Positions 56,093 to 64,000 of a stretch of DNA of 64,000 nucleotides are shown here, piece by piece. Position 1 is the stretch's first letter. Each line of letters starts with the position of its first letter. Made by a program: the position numbers and the translations under genes. Source of the DNA: Zoroaster sp. YZ-2022 (lineage: Eukaryota > Echinodermata > Asteroidea > Forcipulatida > Zoroasteridae). The stretch is from assembly GCA_029582265.1 (NCBI GenBank), contig CM055819.1, positions 12,201,087 to 12,265,086 of the forward strand, in the 5' to 3' direction. The notes under the pieces were generated by a model. That model did not search any database. It had not been told where the DNA came from and saw nothing but the letters and a program-made list of their open reading frames with translations.

Positions 56093-57478
56093 TAATTAAC
56101 GAGTAACCTATGAGCAATTACTAACGACCTATAGATAACCTAGTAACGACCCACGAGTAACCTACGAGTGACCTACGAGTAACCTACGGGTACTTACTAA
56201 CGACCTATGAGCAATTAACGAGTAACCTATGAGCAATTACTAACGACCTATAGATAACCTACTGACGACCCACGAGTAACCCACGAGTGACCTACGAGTA
56301 ACCTACGGGTAATTACTAACAACTTACTAATGACCTATGAGCAATTAACGAGTAACCTATGAGCAATTACTAACGACCTATAGATAACCTACTAACGACC
56401 CACGAGTAACCCACGAGTAACCTACGAGTAACCTACGGATAACCCACGAGTAACCTACAGTGACCTACGAGTAACCTACTAACGAGCAACCTTTGAGCAA
56501 TTACTAACGACCTATAGATAACCTACTAACGACCCACGAACGAGTAACCTACGGGTAATTACTAACAACTTACTAACGACCTATGAGCAATTAACGATCA
56601 ACCTATGAGCAATTACTAACGACCTATAGATAACCTACTAACGACCCACGAGTAACCTACGAGTGACCTATGAGTAACCTACGGGTAATTACTAACAACT
56701 TACTAACGACCCACGAGTAACCTACGAGTGACCTACGAGTGACCTACGAGTAACCTACGGGTAATTACTAACAACTTACTAACGACCTATGAGCAATTAA
56801 CGAGTAACCTATGAGCAATTACTAACGACCTATCGATAACCTACTAACGACCCACGAGTAACCTACGAGTGACCTACGAGTAACCTACGGGTAATTACTA
56901 ACAACTTACTAACGACCTATGAGCAATTAACGAGTAACCTATGAGCAATTACTAACGACCTATAGATAACCTGTACTAACGACCCACGAGTGACCTACGA
57001 GTAACCTACGGGTAATTACTAACAACTTACTAATGACCTATGAGCAATTAACGAGTAACCTATGAGCAATTACTAACGACCTATAGATAACCTGTACTAA
57101 CGACCCACGAGTGACCTACGAGTAACCTACGGGTAATTACTAACAACTTACTAATGACCTATGAGCAATTAACGAGTAACCTATGAGCAATTACTAACGA
57201 CCTATAGATAACCTACTAACGACCCACGAGTGACCTACGAGTAACCTACGAGTAACCTATGGGTAATTACTAACAACTTACTAACGACCTATGAGCAATT
57301 AACGAGTAACCTATGAGCAATTACTAACGACCTATAGATAACCTACTAACGACCCACGAGTAACCTACGAGTAACCTACGAGTAACCTACGAGTAACCTA
57401 CGGATAACCCACGAGTAACCTACAGTGACTTACGAGTAACCTACTAACGACCTACGGCTAATTGCTAAGTAACCTATA
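56093..57478 (+). repeat. Hierarchical minisatellite inside the Polinton
   Basis: Short 10-12 bp words (ACGAGTAACCT, ACGAGTGACCT, ATGAGCAATTA, ATAGATAACCT, ACTAACGACC) are arranged into a higher-order unit of roughly 120-140 bp repeated about ten times. It sits between the ATPase gene and the 55937 ORF. No coding capacity on either strand. Confidence 0.93.
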
Positions 57479-57494
57479 GACAATTACCAAAAAC

Positions 57495-58115
57495 TTAGTC
57501 ACGTATCTCATAATCGGTAGGTTGATCCGTTTTTAAAATTAATTTGCGATGTAAAACTCGTTTTAATTTTTCGCGCGTTTGCTCTCGTAGCTCGGCCGTC
57601 GGAATAACATCATTTTCTCGAAGACAATTCTCGTACGAGTCTCTATCTTTACAATAAAATAAACACACCCATTTGAGTTGCTCTCTAAAATCTTTTAATA
57701 CGCTATTATATTTTTGAGAAAGAATCCAACAGCTATGTTTAACGTGCCTACCGCTAAAAGCCAATTGGGTAATCATACATTTATTATTCTCGTCGTATTT
57801 TTTATAATGCAACTGTTTACTCGCGCTACAATCATCGATAATAAACAACGTTTCCTCTGCTTTGAAAACATGGCTATAAATTTGTATAGCTCGGTTTAAC
57901 GAGATATCGTTTAAATCGTTAACGTGTACATTACCATCGTTTTGAATCCATTTTCTATTTTTATACGTATCGTTGTCAAAGATGGTGGGACATAATATAA
58001 CGATATTTTTAAAATGTTTACAATATTCTTTTTCTAATAAATTTAAAACAAATTCAGTTTTTCCGCATCCGGTTTGACCGCAAATTAACGCGGCGTGTGG
58101 ATATTTAGGCAACAT
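57495..58115 (-). CDS. Polinton genome-packaging ATPase
   Basis: 206 codons from ATG 58115, intact. FtsK/A32-type packaging ATPase with Walker A GQTGCGKTEF (residues 13-22) and Walker B ETLFIIDDC near residue 90. A conserved sensor-like segment AFSGRHVKHSCWILSQ follows. In Polintons this protein is expected to pump the genome into the capsid. The start is 24 bases after the capsid stop at 58140, in the same direction, consistent with co-transcription. It ends just before the minisatellite. It is the only canonical Polinton gene here with no visible break. Confidence 0.92.
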   Translation of the reverse strand: MLPKYPHAALICGQTGCGKTEFVLNLLEKEYCKHFKNIVILCPTIFDNDTYKNRKWIQNDGNVHVNDLNDISLNRAIQIYSHVFKAEETLFIIDDCSASKQLHYKKYDENNKCMITQLAFSGRHVKHSCWILSQKYNSVLKDFREQLKWVCLFYCKDRDSYENCLRENDVIPTAELREQTREKLKRVLHRKLILKTDQPTDYEIRD

Positions 58116-58139
58116 TTTCTTTTACAATAGTCGCTAATT

Positions 58140-59310
58140 TTAATAATCGACGGATTCAAAACGCCCGTTTCTTATATTTAGTTGCGCGTCCATGATAATA
58201 AAAGTATACATGTCTAGTTCACCCGCAGCTTCCACTTCTCTTTTACAATTTGAATGGTATTTCCTTCGCTCAAGTTTTGTACTCGTCTTCCGCTTCCGTG
58301 TAATTTATTATCGGTGCTAGTTCTTAAATCTAAAAATAAACCGTATCGATTTAGTAAATAATCGCCTAGTTTAAGGTTGGATAAATTTAAAGCTTTAACG
58401 ACTTGAATAGCGTGTTGCTCTCTCGAATCGCTGAAATATTTTGAAATTTCTTCCCAATGTTGATACCTTTTCATTCCGTGCGCGTCGAGTTGATTAGGTA
58501 CGCCTTCAATCGTGACACTAACTTTATCAATTTTTGGATTATAAAATTTGTTGCTTTCTTGTTCGTTCGGCTCTTTAAATAAAAACAATATTCCTTTCAT
58601 ACTTTTTGCCGGAGTATTTAAATTTATATTCCACGTTGTATCGCATTTATTTAACGGCGTTACGCTCTGTCTCAGTACGCGATCGAATAATATACTCAAC
58701 CGGTTGCTATATTGGTTTTTAATCGTTCGCGCGAGTTCCGGCATATGAACGATTTCAAATTCTAAAGAAATCCCGCTTATGATATATTTCGCGTTATCAT
58801 TGGTGCTTTTAATCACGCTACTGAATTTATTAAACACGAGTTCGTAAGTCAATCGATCTCCGATCCCTGACTGATAATAAGGTTGATGGTCAGTCAACAA
58901 TTCAAAATCGAGCGGAATGTGATATCTATTTTTATAAGTATCCGCGATGGCTTTATCCGCTCCATCGTTGGCCGTAATAACCGCGTCGCCAGCGTTCATT
59001 CTTAATTTAGTTATGTTTCCAAATTCGATTCCTTGATACGCTAAATTGAAGCGTTTAGCTTTCGTTAACCATTCGTCTTTATAGCAATTGAACACATCCG
59101 CGTTGTCTAATGAAAATATTTCATTTCCTTCCATTTTAATGATTATATGTTTTACGATCGCTCTGCCTATATTGTATACCAACGTTCTATTTACATCATC
59201 CGTCGAAACGAGTTCTATATTAAAAGCTAATCGAGCTGTATTTGGGACGATAATGTCATTCGTTCCTAAATTTGGAAAACGAACCGTCAATAATTGATTT
59301 TCGGTAAGGC
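58140..59310 (-). pseudogene. Polinton major capsid protein, 5'-truncated and frameshifted
   Basis: The open frame enters from about 59310 with LTENQLLTVRFPNLG and runs to a stop at 58214. Family strings include GRAIVKHIIIKMEGNEI, PLDFELLTDHQPYYQSGIGD, LARTIKNQYSNRL, WNINLNTPAKSMKGILFLF and KVSVTIEGVPNQL. I recall this as the double jelly-roll capsid of one Polinton lineage. The true C terminus (MYTFIIMDAQLNIRNGRF) is in a neighbouring frame to TAA 58140, so there is a one-base shift near 58240. The N-terminal part expected before LTENQLL is missing; at 59311 the sequence switches to unrelated DNA. The TTG at 59290 is not a start. Confidence 0.85.
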
Positions 59311-59612
59311 ATAAAAAAAAAAAATGTTATGTTGGCGTAACCCGACCGACCCTAAAAATACGGCCGACCCTGGATATTTTTTTTTTTTCAAGGGAAGAAA
59401 TTTAATGATTAAAATCTATATAAATTAGTTATAAATACGTGATTTCAGGTAAATAAAACTTCGTATCGCACCGCGTGCGAATCAGTTTTTTGCAGAGAAG
59501 TTCACATAAAGGTGAAAAAATTATTTTTGGTCATCCGGTGAAAAGTAGCCGGCGGCAAAACCTGCCGCAGGCGGCGATTTGCCGCCGGTGACCGGCTACT
59601 TTTGAGAGCCCT
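59311..59612. other. 0.3 kb foreign block replacing two gene starts
   Basis: Bounded by the cut 5' ends of the capsid gene (minus) and of the ORF at 59613 (plus). It has poly-A/T runs and a GC-rich hairpin at about 59537-59606 with arms AAAAGTAGCCGG and CCGGCTACTTTT and inner arms CCGGCGGCAAA. It ends TTGAGAGCCCT. It could be a transposon end left by an imprecise event. Confidence 0.6.
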
Positions 59613-59992
59613 GTGGATATCTCAATAGAGATGAAATTTTACAAAGGATAATTTTAGTTGAAAAATTTAACGTTGTACTCGGATGGCACGCTACGTTTAA
59701 ACAACCCTTTTTCATGTTTAACATCTCACCCACGTATTGTAGTATTTTTACGCAATTTATAAAAACTGATAGTTTTGTTACGCATGATTATGCGGCCAAC
59801 ATTTATTATATTCCTTCTCCAGAACGAAATGAGAAATTTCATTTTATCGATAATGAAACGCAACATCTAAAATACGACATGTGTTTTAAAATGAGAGACA
59901 TTCAAAAAGTTTTTGTAGAAGCAACATTTTTCGGCGCGTTAAATTTTAAAATCTGTTTTAATATAAAAATTAAAAGTTTACCGTTAAATTAA
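59613..59992 (+). pseudogene. Unassigned Polinton ORF, 5'-truncated
   Basis: The frame is open from the foreign-block boundary (LNRDEILQRIILVEKFNVVLG) through the first ATG at 59714 to TAA near 59992, ~126 codons. The frame being open before the ATG suggests the real start was lost. No motif recognised. It lies 34 bases before the next plus-strand ORF, which suggests the two were read together. Confidence 0.6.
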
Positions 59993-60203
59993 ATTTTTTT
60001 AAATCTTTTTCTATTAATAAAAAACAATGAGCGTAGTTACAGAATCAACGAATGTACTTTATCCAAATTTACCGTCTTTGACGGATGATGTTAAAACATT
60101 TCGATTGCAAAAAATCAACGATATTCAAAAAGAATTACGAGCTGAAATAAACGATCGTGAAGCCGTACATAAAAAATATAATAAAATTATTAACACTTGT
60201 AGT

Positions 60204-61295
60204 AGGGCTAGTGAACTTTTTTTTAAAGTTTGTTTTTTGTTTATAAGGTTGCTTTCATTGGAAAGGCCATCCAAAAAGAAAACAAATGGTGGTAAAATGG
60301 TCACAATTGACCAATGCACTCCAAAGTTATGGCCAAATATATGACGATCAAAATGACGCTAATTTGTATAGGAAACGTGTTTGAAAATGGTCAATTTTTT
60401 TAAAATTGAACGAGAAGGCATATTTAAACACCTGTTAAAGTGTAAATAAACATTTTATTCAACTTAAACTTATTTTTTTCCATTGTTACCCAGAAATACT
60501 ATCGATTCCAGTTGGTTTTGAGTTGTTCAAAATAATATTTTGCAAAAAAATGGACGTCAAAAATGTAATTTTCACCAAAATTGACAGACGGCAAGGTCGA
60601 AAAATGACTAAGTCCAACCTAAAAAACACTTAAAGTTACATAACTTCCATTAGCTACATCATATTTTCACAAAATTTGGATCACACGTGGAATGAGTGCA
60701 GTTACACTATCTTGACCATTAAAAAGAAAGAAAACATTTGATTTAAAAAAAAAAAACTTACTTTTTAAGCAATTTTTTACCAAAAACGGACATTTTAGCT
60801 CATTAATATGCGTAAATGTCATAAGTCCAATTCTGAATGCCCAATTTTGACAAAATTTGAAACAAAGATCATTTTGGTTAAAAAGAAAGCAATGTAGGTT
60901 TTAAAAATAAAAAAAAATCCTGAATTTTTTGGGGTTTTTATCGCATTTTTGGTGCAAAATCTTATTAGCATGCATATCTAATGTAACTCCCTGTAACATC
61001 AACCGATTACAACCAAACTTGGCACAACTTCCAAATGGAATTTTCTGAAAGCTGCAGAATTGTATTTTTAGAAAGATTCTACCTTCTACATTAAAAAATA
61101 GAGCTTTCTACAGTTTGGCAAGTTTTTTGCAAGTTTGGCCGAAGAGTGCGCCGAATTGAAGCAAGGCCCTCAGTATTACGTTACTCAGTATATGTTTTGC
61201 TTGATATTTATGTTTGGTTTTAAATGCTCTACTGTGCAATCTGGAGCACCTTAAATGGTTTTATTTTATGATTTTTGTGAATTTTACCTCAATTC

Positions 61296-61332
<37 letters not shown>

Positions 61333-62460
61333 ATTGAAAATAAAAAATAGTAAAAAAAGCATGCTGGGGCCAAAAAGGAGTAACCATTTTCACTCGAACA
61401 TGTGACTTTGTGTTTACATCCGAGTTGCAACGGTCAGCTGGTGAACTATATTTAGCTCATGACTCAACAATCCAAGCGCGCCGTAAGCGTATTTGTTTTT
61501 TACACCGCAGCGACGGGTTTTGTGCAGTAAAAGTGTCAATTCCGGTCTTGAGAGAGAGACTACGAAACCCTAGGCGCGCGACGATAGAAAACTCCAAGCT
61601 GCAGTCGACCATGGAGCCATTCTATCTCCGTTGATGGTAGGTTTTTTTGGCGTGTCGAAATTCCCTTCGCGCGCATGCGTGCTGAATGGGTTCATAGTCT
61701 TGACACAAGGGCGAAATGCGCACAAAACCCGTCGCTGCGGTGTAAAAAACAAATACGCGCGCCGTAACCATCAAACAAAAGGCGCCATGATGAAATCACA
61801 AAAATGTCTATAACTCGAAAGTAAAATTATATTTTCAGGATAAAAAAAAACTTTTTTTAAGATTAAATATGTCTTATTAAAATATAAAAGGTTCCATTAC
61901 TATTTAAACAATTTTTAGTAAAGAAAAAGTATTGATTTTTTTTTTTAAATATCACAACTTTGCAACGCGATGACAGATAATCATGGAACGAGGACGGTTG
62001 AATGCAGTTTTTCATCAGCTTCTGACTAATGTATGGTTCCTAGACGTCTACAGTGTGTTACTACTGTCGAAACTGAGTTAAAAACAGTCACCAGCAGAGT
62101 CGAGTCTTGCCGTCCGTGGAGACCTGCCGGACTGCTGTGAATTTACCATGGCAAGCACTACGCTTGTCGTACTCGATGATAAAATGAGACTTTTCAAACA
62201 GCAAAAAAAGTGTAATTTCAACGTCAATCTCAATCAAAATGGGAACATAATGTAAGTTTATTACATGATTCAACTATTTTTCAAAATTCTGAGGAATCTT
62301 TTTTAGATTTCACTCTTAAACAAGGAATGATAAATCCGACTTTTTAAAACTAAAAATCTTTGTTCTGTTGGCGTTGATGCGTAGCGTGTGTGCAGTGATT
62401 GCAGGCGTTCATTTTGTACACAAAGTGGAACCAGTTTCAACCACCATGTGCGCGAGCCCT
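60204..62460. mobile_element. 2.26 kb transposon inside the Polinton
   Basis: Target duplication ACTTGTAGT(A) at 60195-60203 and 62461-62469. Element ends AGGGCT and its complement. The duplication length (9, possibly 8-10) fits Mutator-like or hAT elements. No transposase is visible. A CpG-rich core (about 61400-61800) contains a perfect 39-bp inverted repeat (61487-61525 and 61720-61758). The rest is AT-rich with poly-A at 61299-61333. Confidence 0.75.
61487..61758. repeat. Perfect 39-bp inverted repeat in CpG-rich core
   Basis: Arms 61487-61525 and 61720-61758 begin GCGTATTTGTTTTTTACACC and are exactly complementary across a 194-bp spacer. GC and CpG content jumps relative to flanking DNA, so this could be a nested younger element. 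Confidence 0.85.
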
Positions 62461-63034
62461 ACTTGTAGTATCGTAGAAACAATGGCTGAATTGGGCTGTA
62501 TGGGATCGGGGGCTATTGGAATCGCCAGTATCGCAACCGTTGTAGCGTCGCCGGTTGGATACGCTTTAGAAGGATTAGCTTTAGGGTTGGGTGGTGCGAC
62601 GTTTGCTGTCAAATACGCTAAATCTAAATTATCTAAAAAAGCTAAAAAACGCGATGAGATACGTGTTTTAGCGTTGTCTAAACTCAACACGATCGAAAAC
62701 CACGTTAGTAAAGCCATCGAAGACAACGTTATTTCTCAAGAAGAATTTGTACTCGTATGCGAAGAGCGAGATAAATATTATAAAATGAAAGAAAAAATCC
62801 ATAATAACTCTAATAAAGCTACGGCTTTACCGGATAAATCAGAAAATGTAAATGAAAACGTAGATAAAGAAAAAAAATTTCTTATAGAAAAACTTTTAAA
62901 TTTAAAGTAAACTATACCGTACAAAAATCGTATTATAATCAAAAACCCGGTTCGCGAGTAGCGGAGCGGGTAAAAACAACGTGTAGACCTCCCCCTTACG
63001 CCCCAGAGATGTAAACGCTGTAATTTTAACTATA

Positions 63035-63346
63035 CTATAAACAAGTTGTTGTCTTTATCAACTCTTTCATCACGCTATTAAACGAACGTATAGCTTTTCC
63101 TCTCGCTCGCTTAAAACTTGCTACATTTAATATCTTTGCGCATTTCGTACACAAAGATATCGCTGATTTTGTACCAACTTTACATCTTCTACACTCTGTT
63201 GGTATACTTTTTCCACATTTAAGTTTCCATTTATGTAAGCCGCAATATACTGTATTAGGTGAGCTAAGTATACAACACTTGTCTGTTTTGCCAACTAAAA
63301 GCCATTCGCAAGGAACTACTTTTTCTTTTCTTGATTCCATACTCAT
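63035..63346 (-). CDS. Small cysteine-rich (zinc-binding) Polinton ORF
   Basis: 103 codons. MSMESRK starts inside the right TIR, so its first codons match those of pPolB at the other end. Cysteine pairs (PCEW, CC, YCGLH, KCGK, ECRRCK, CTKC) fit a zinc-ribbon-like fold. The last part is basic. Function unknown; short Cys-rich terminal ORFs are common in Polintons. No breaks seen. Confidence 0.75.
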   Translation of the reverse strand: MSMESRKEKVVPCEWLLVGKTDKCCILSSPNTVYCGLHKWKLKCGKSIPTECRRCKVGTKSAISLCTKCAKILNVASFKRARGKAIRSFNSVMKELIKTTTCL

Positions 63347-63736
63347 CTTTACTATATTAAACGAGATAATATTTTTTGGTTTTTCTCGTTTCGATTTCTA
63401 ATTTTTTTAACTTACTTAAAAAAAAACAAAAAAACTTTTTAATATACCGCCCCTACGACTACCCGGCGATCGAAATCCGGCGTGACGTCATTAATTTTTG
63501 ATGACGTCACGCTTCGCGACGGCGCACCACTACGTCAACCACGCCCACCTCCCTCTTTTGTCGTCAACCGCGCCCACCTCCCTCTTTTGTCGTCAACCGC
63601 GCCCACCTCCCTCTTTTGTCGTCGACCGCGCCCACCTACCTCTTTTGTCGTCGACCGCGCCCACACCTCCCTCTTTTGTCGTCAACCGCGCACACTTTTA
63701 GGGAGGTGGGCTAGGACCGGCATCTGACATACTACT
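63326..63736. repeat. Polinton right terminal inverted repeat
   Basis: Reverse complement of 50020-50501, with fewer 29-bp units and without the 46-bp duplication. Ends ...CATACTACT. Confidence 0.92.
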
Positions 63737-63851
63737 AAAACTGTGGTCAATTGTGTTTATTGAGATAACCAATAGTGTACTTGCATATAGTGGCTTTTAG
63801 TTTAAGGTAAATACAAGTAGCTTTAATTATCCTGGGGACAGAAGTACTTAC

Positions 63852-63934
63852 CATCTTTAAGAATACCAACTGCATAACGTGATGTTGATGACATGCTACT
63901 GCAGGAGGCTAGTATTTGCTTATCCATAACATCA
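63852..63934 (-). CDS. polr3e: polr3e exon (most upstream visible)
   Basis: 83 bp after a GTATCTAG acceptor; encodes DVMDKQILASCSS and STSRYAVGILKD. Donor GTAAGT. Its phase 1 end joins the 47249 exon across the Polinton-bearing intron of ~16.6 kb. The exon enters with one base of a codon from further upstream. Confidence 0.94.
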
Positions 63935-64000
63935 CTAGATACAAAAAGTGAATACAAATGCAATTATGTTATGTTCAATTATGATCATGTTAATAGCTCC

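Larger units (their letters stand above)
60027..62910 (+). pseudogene. Polinton coiled-coil/glycine-rich ORF split by a transposon
   Basis: The N part starts at ATG 60027 (MSVVTESTNVLYPNLP, then a helical RLQKINDIQKELRAEINDRE) and runs to 60203. The C part resumes in frame at 62461 with a glycine- and alanine-rich hydrophobic segment (GSGAIGIASIATVVASP, LALGLGGATFAVKYA), a basic helical tail and stop at 62910. The 9-10 bp direct repeat at the two break points, in the same reading frame, shows a single gene interrupted by insertion. Proteins with this layout are common in Polintons; their role is not established to my knowledge. Confidence 0.82.
50020..63736. mobile_element. Polinton/Maverick, 13.7 kb, decayed
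   Basis: Large self-synthesising DNA transposon or virus-like element. Terminal inverted repeats start AGTAGTATGTCAGATGCCGG, and AAAAC flanks both ends (50015-50019, 63737-63741). It carries protein-primed family B DNA polymerase, integrase, packaging ATPase and major capsid genes, the standard Polinton set. No cysteine protease gene was found. It sits in a polr3e intron between exons 63852-63934 and 47139-47249. Breaks include frameshifts in pPolB and capsid, a truncated integrase, a 0.3 kb replacement at 59311-59612 and a 2.26 kb insertion at 60204-62460. Confidence 0.95.
18671..63934 (-). other. polr3e: polr3e gene (RNA polymerase III subunit RPC5), 3' fourteen exons
   Basis: RPC5 is a nuclear subunit of RNA polymerase III. 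It pairs with RPC4 in a TFIIF-like subcomplex used in initiation and termination. The fourteen exons listed separately have consistent phases, sum to 1852 bp, and encode 616 codons plus stop. The conserved order seen is MDKQ...SRYAVG, LHLTPLH...LRPSFSYLDKAD, VQFARPESDQ, SNVLSMNNLKTMNLSDQ, AMLVQGCWVVKSD, LCRGRDYV, QRQHMLW and the terminal WYLKGT. The remaining N-terminal ~100 codons are outside the window. Introns are unusually large because they hold a Polinton, a 4.3 kb DNA transposon and several LINEs. One intron (37472-36432) uses a GC donor. Confidence 0.95.

Overview
This window is nuclear DNA of a metazoan, most likely a marine invertebrate deuterostome; an echinoderm is my first guess, at low confidence. 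The reasons are a split host gene with conserved spliced exons, L2/CR1-type LINEs, tRNA-derived SINEs with ATT-repeat tails, a Polinton/Maverick and a long-LTR Gypsy element. Nothing prokaryotic is present.

Host gene. One gene fills most of the window on the minus strand. It is polr3e, encoding RNA polymerase III subunit RPC5. Fourteen exons can be placed between 63934 (5' side) and 18671 (stop codon). Their splice phases agree from end to end and join into 616 codons. The first ~100 codons lie beyond the right edge. Nearly all of the 45 kb between the first and last visible exon is intron filled with mobile DNA.

Layout. 183-9808: a young, nearly complete Ty3/Gypsy retrotransposon with 1.9 kb LTRs and a 4-bp target duplication. 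9813-18670: intergenic DNA with SINE fragments, a foldback hairpin, a TTAA-flanked MITE and a 1.2 kb TIR element that split a tandem array. 18671-22340: last four polr3e exons plus a Harbinger-like deletion derivative. 22450-27190: a decayed CR1/L2-type LINE on the minus strand, interrupted by a TTAA element and by a SINE flanked by a duplicated segment. 27207-28765: two tandem repeats, the larger a G-rich ~32-bp minisatellite. 29031-37555: seven exons among LINE and SINE debris. 38330-40410: a block studded with one 15-bp motif. 42547-46893: a 4.3 kb DNA transposon with a decayed transposase and nested insertions. 48060-49738: two 5'-truncated LINEs. 50020-63736: a 13.7 kb Polinton inserted in an intron between two polr3e exons. 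63852-63934: the most upstream visible exon.

Polinton. It has ~410-480 bp terminal inverted repeats. It carries pPolB (broken in several frames), a 5'-truncated integrase, an intact packaging ATPase, a major capsid gene that is 5'-truncated and frameshifted, several unassigned ORFs, and a 1.4 kb hierarchical minisatellite. A 2.26 kb transposon with a 9-10 bp target duplication splits one ORF. No protease gene was found. The element cannot be autonomous as sequenced. Many breaks fall in homopolymer runs, so some may be sequencing errors.

Functionally, the only host product here is a Pol III subunit. Its introns hold SINEs with Pol III-type internal promoters, and those SINEs appear to borrow their 3' tail from the L2-type LINE in the same gene.
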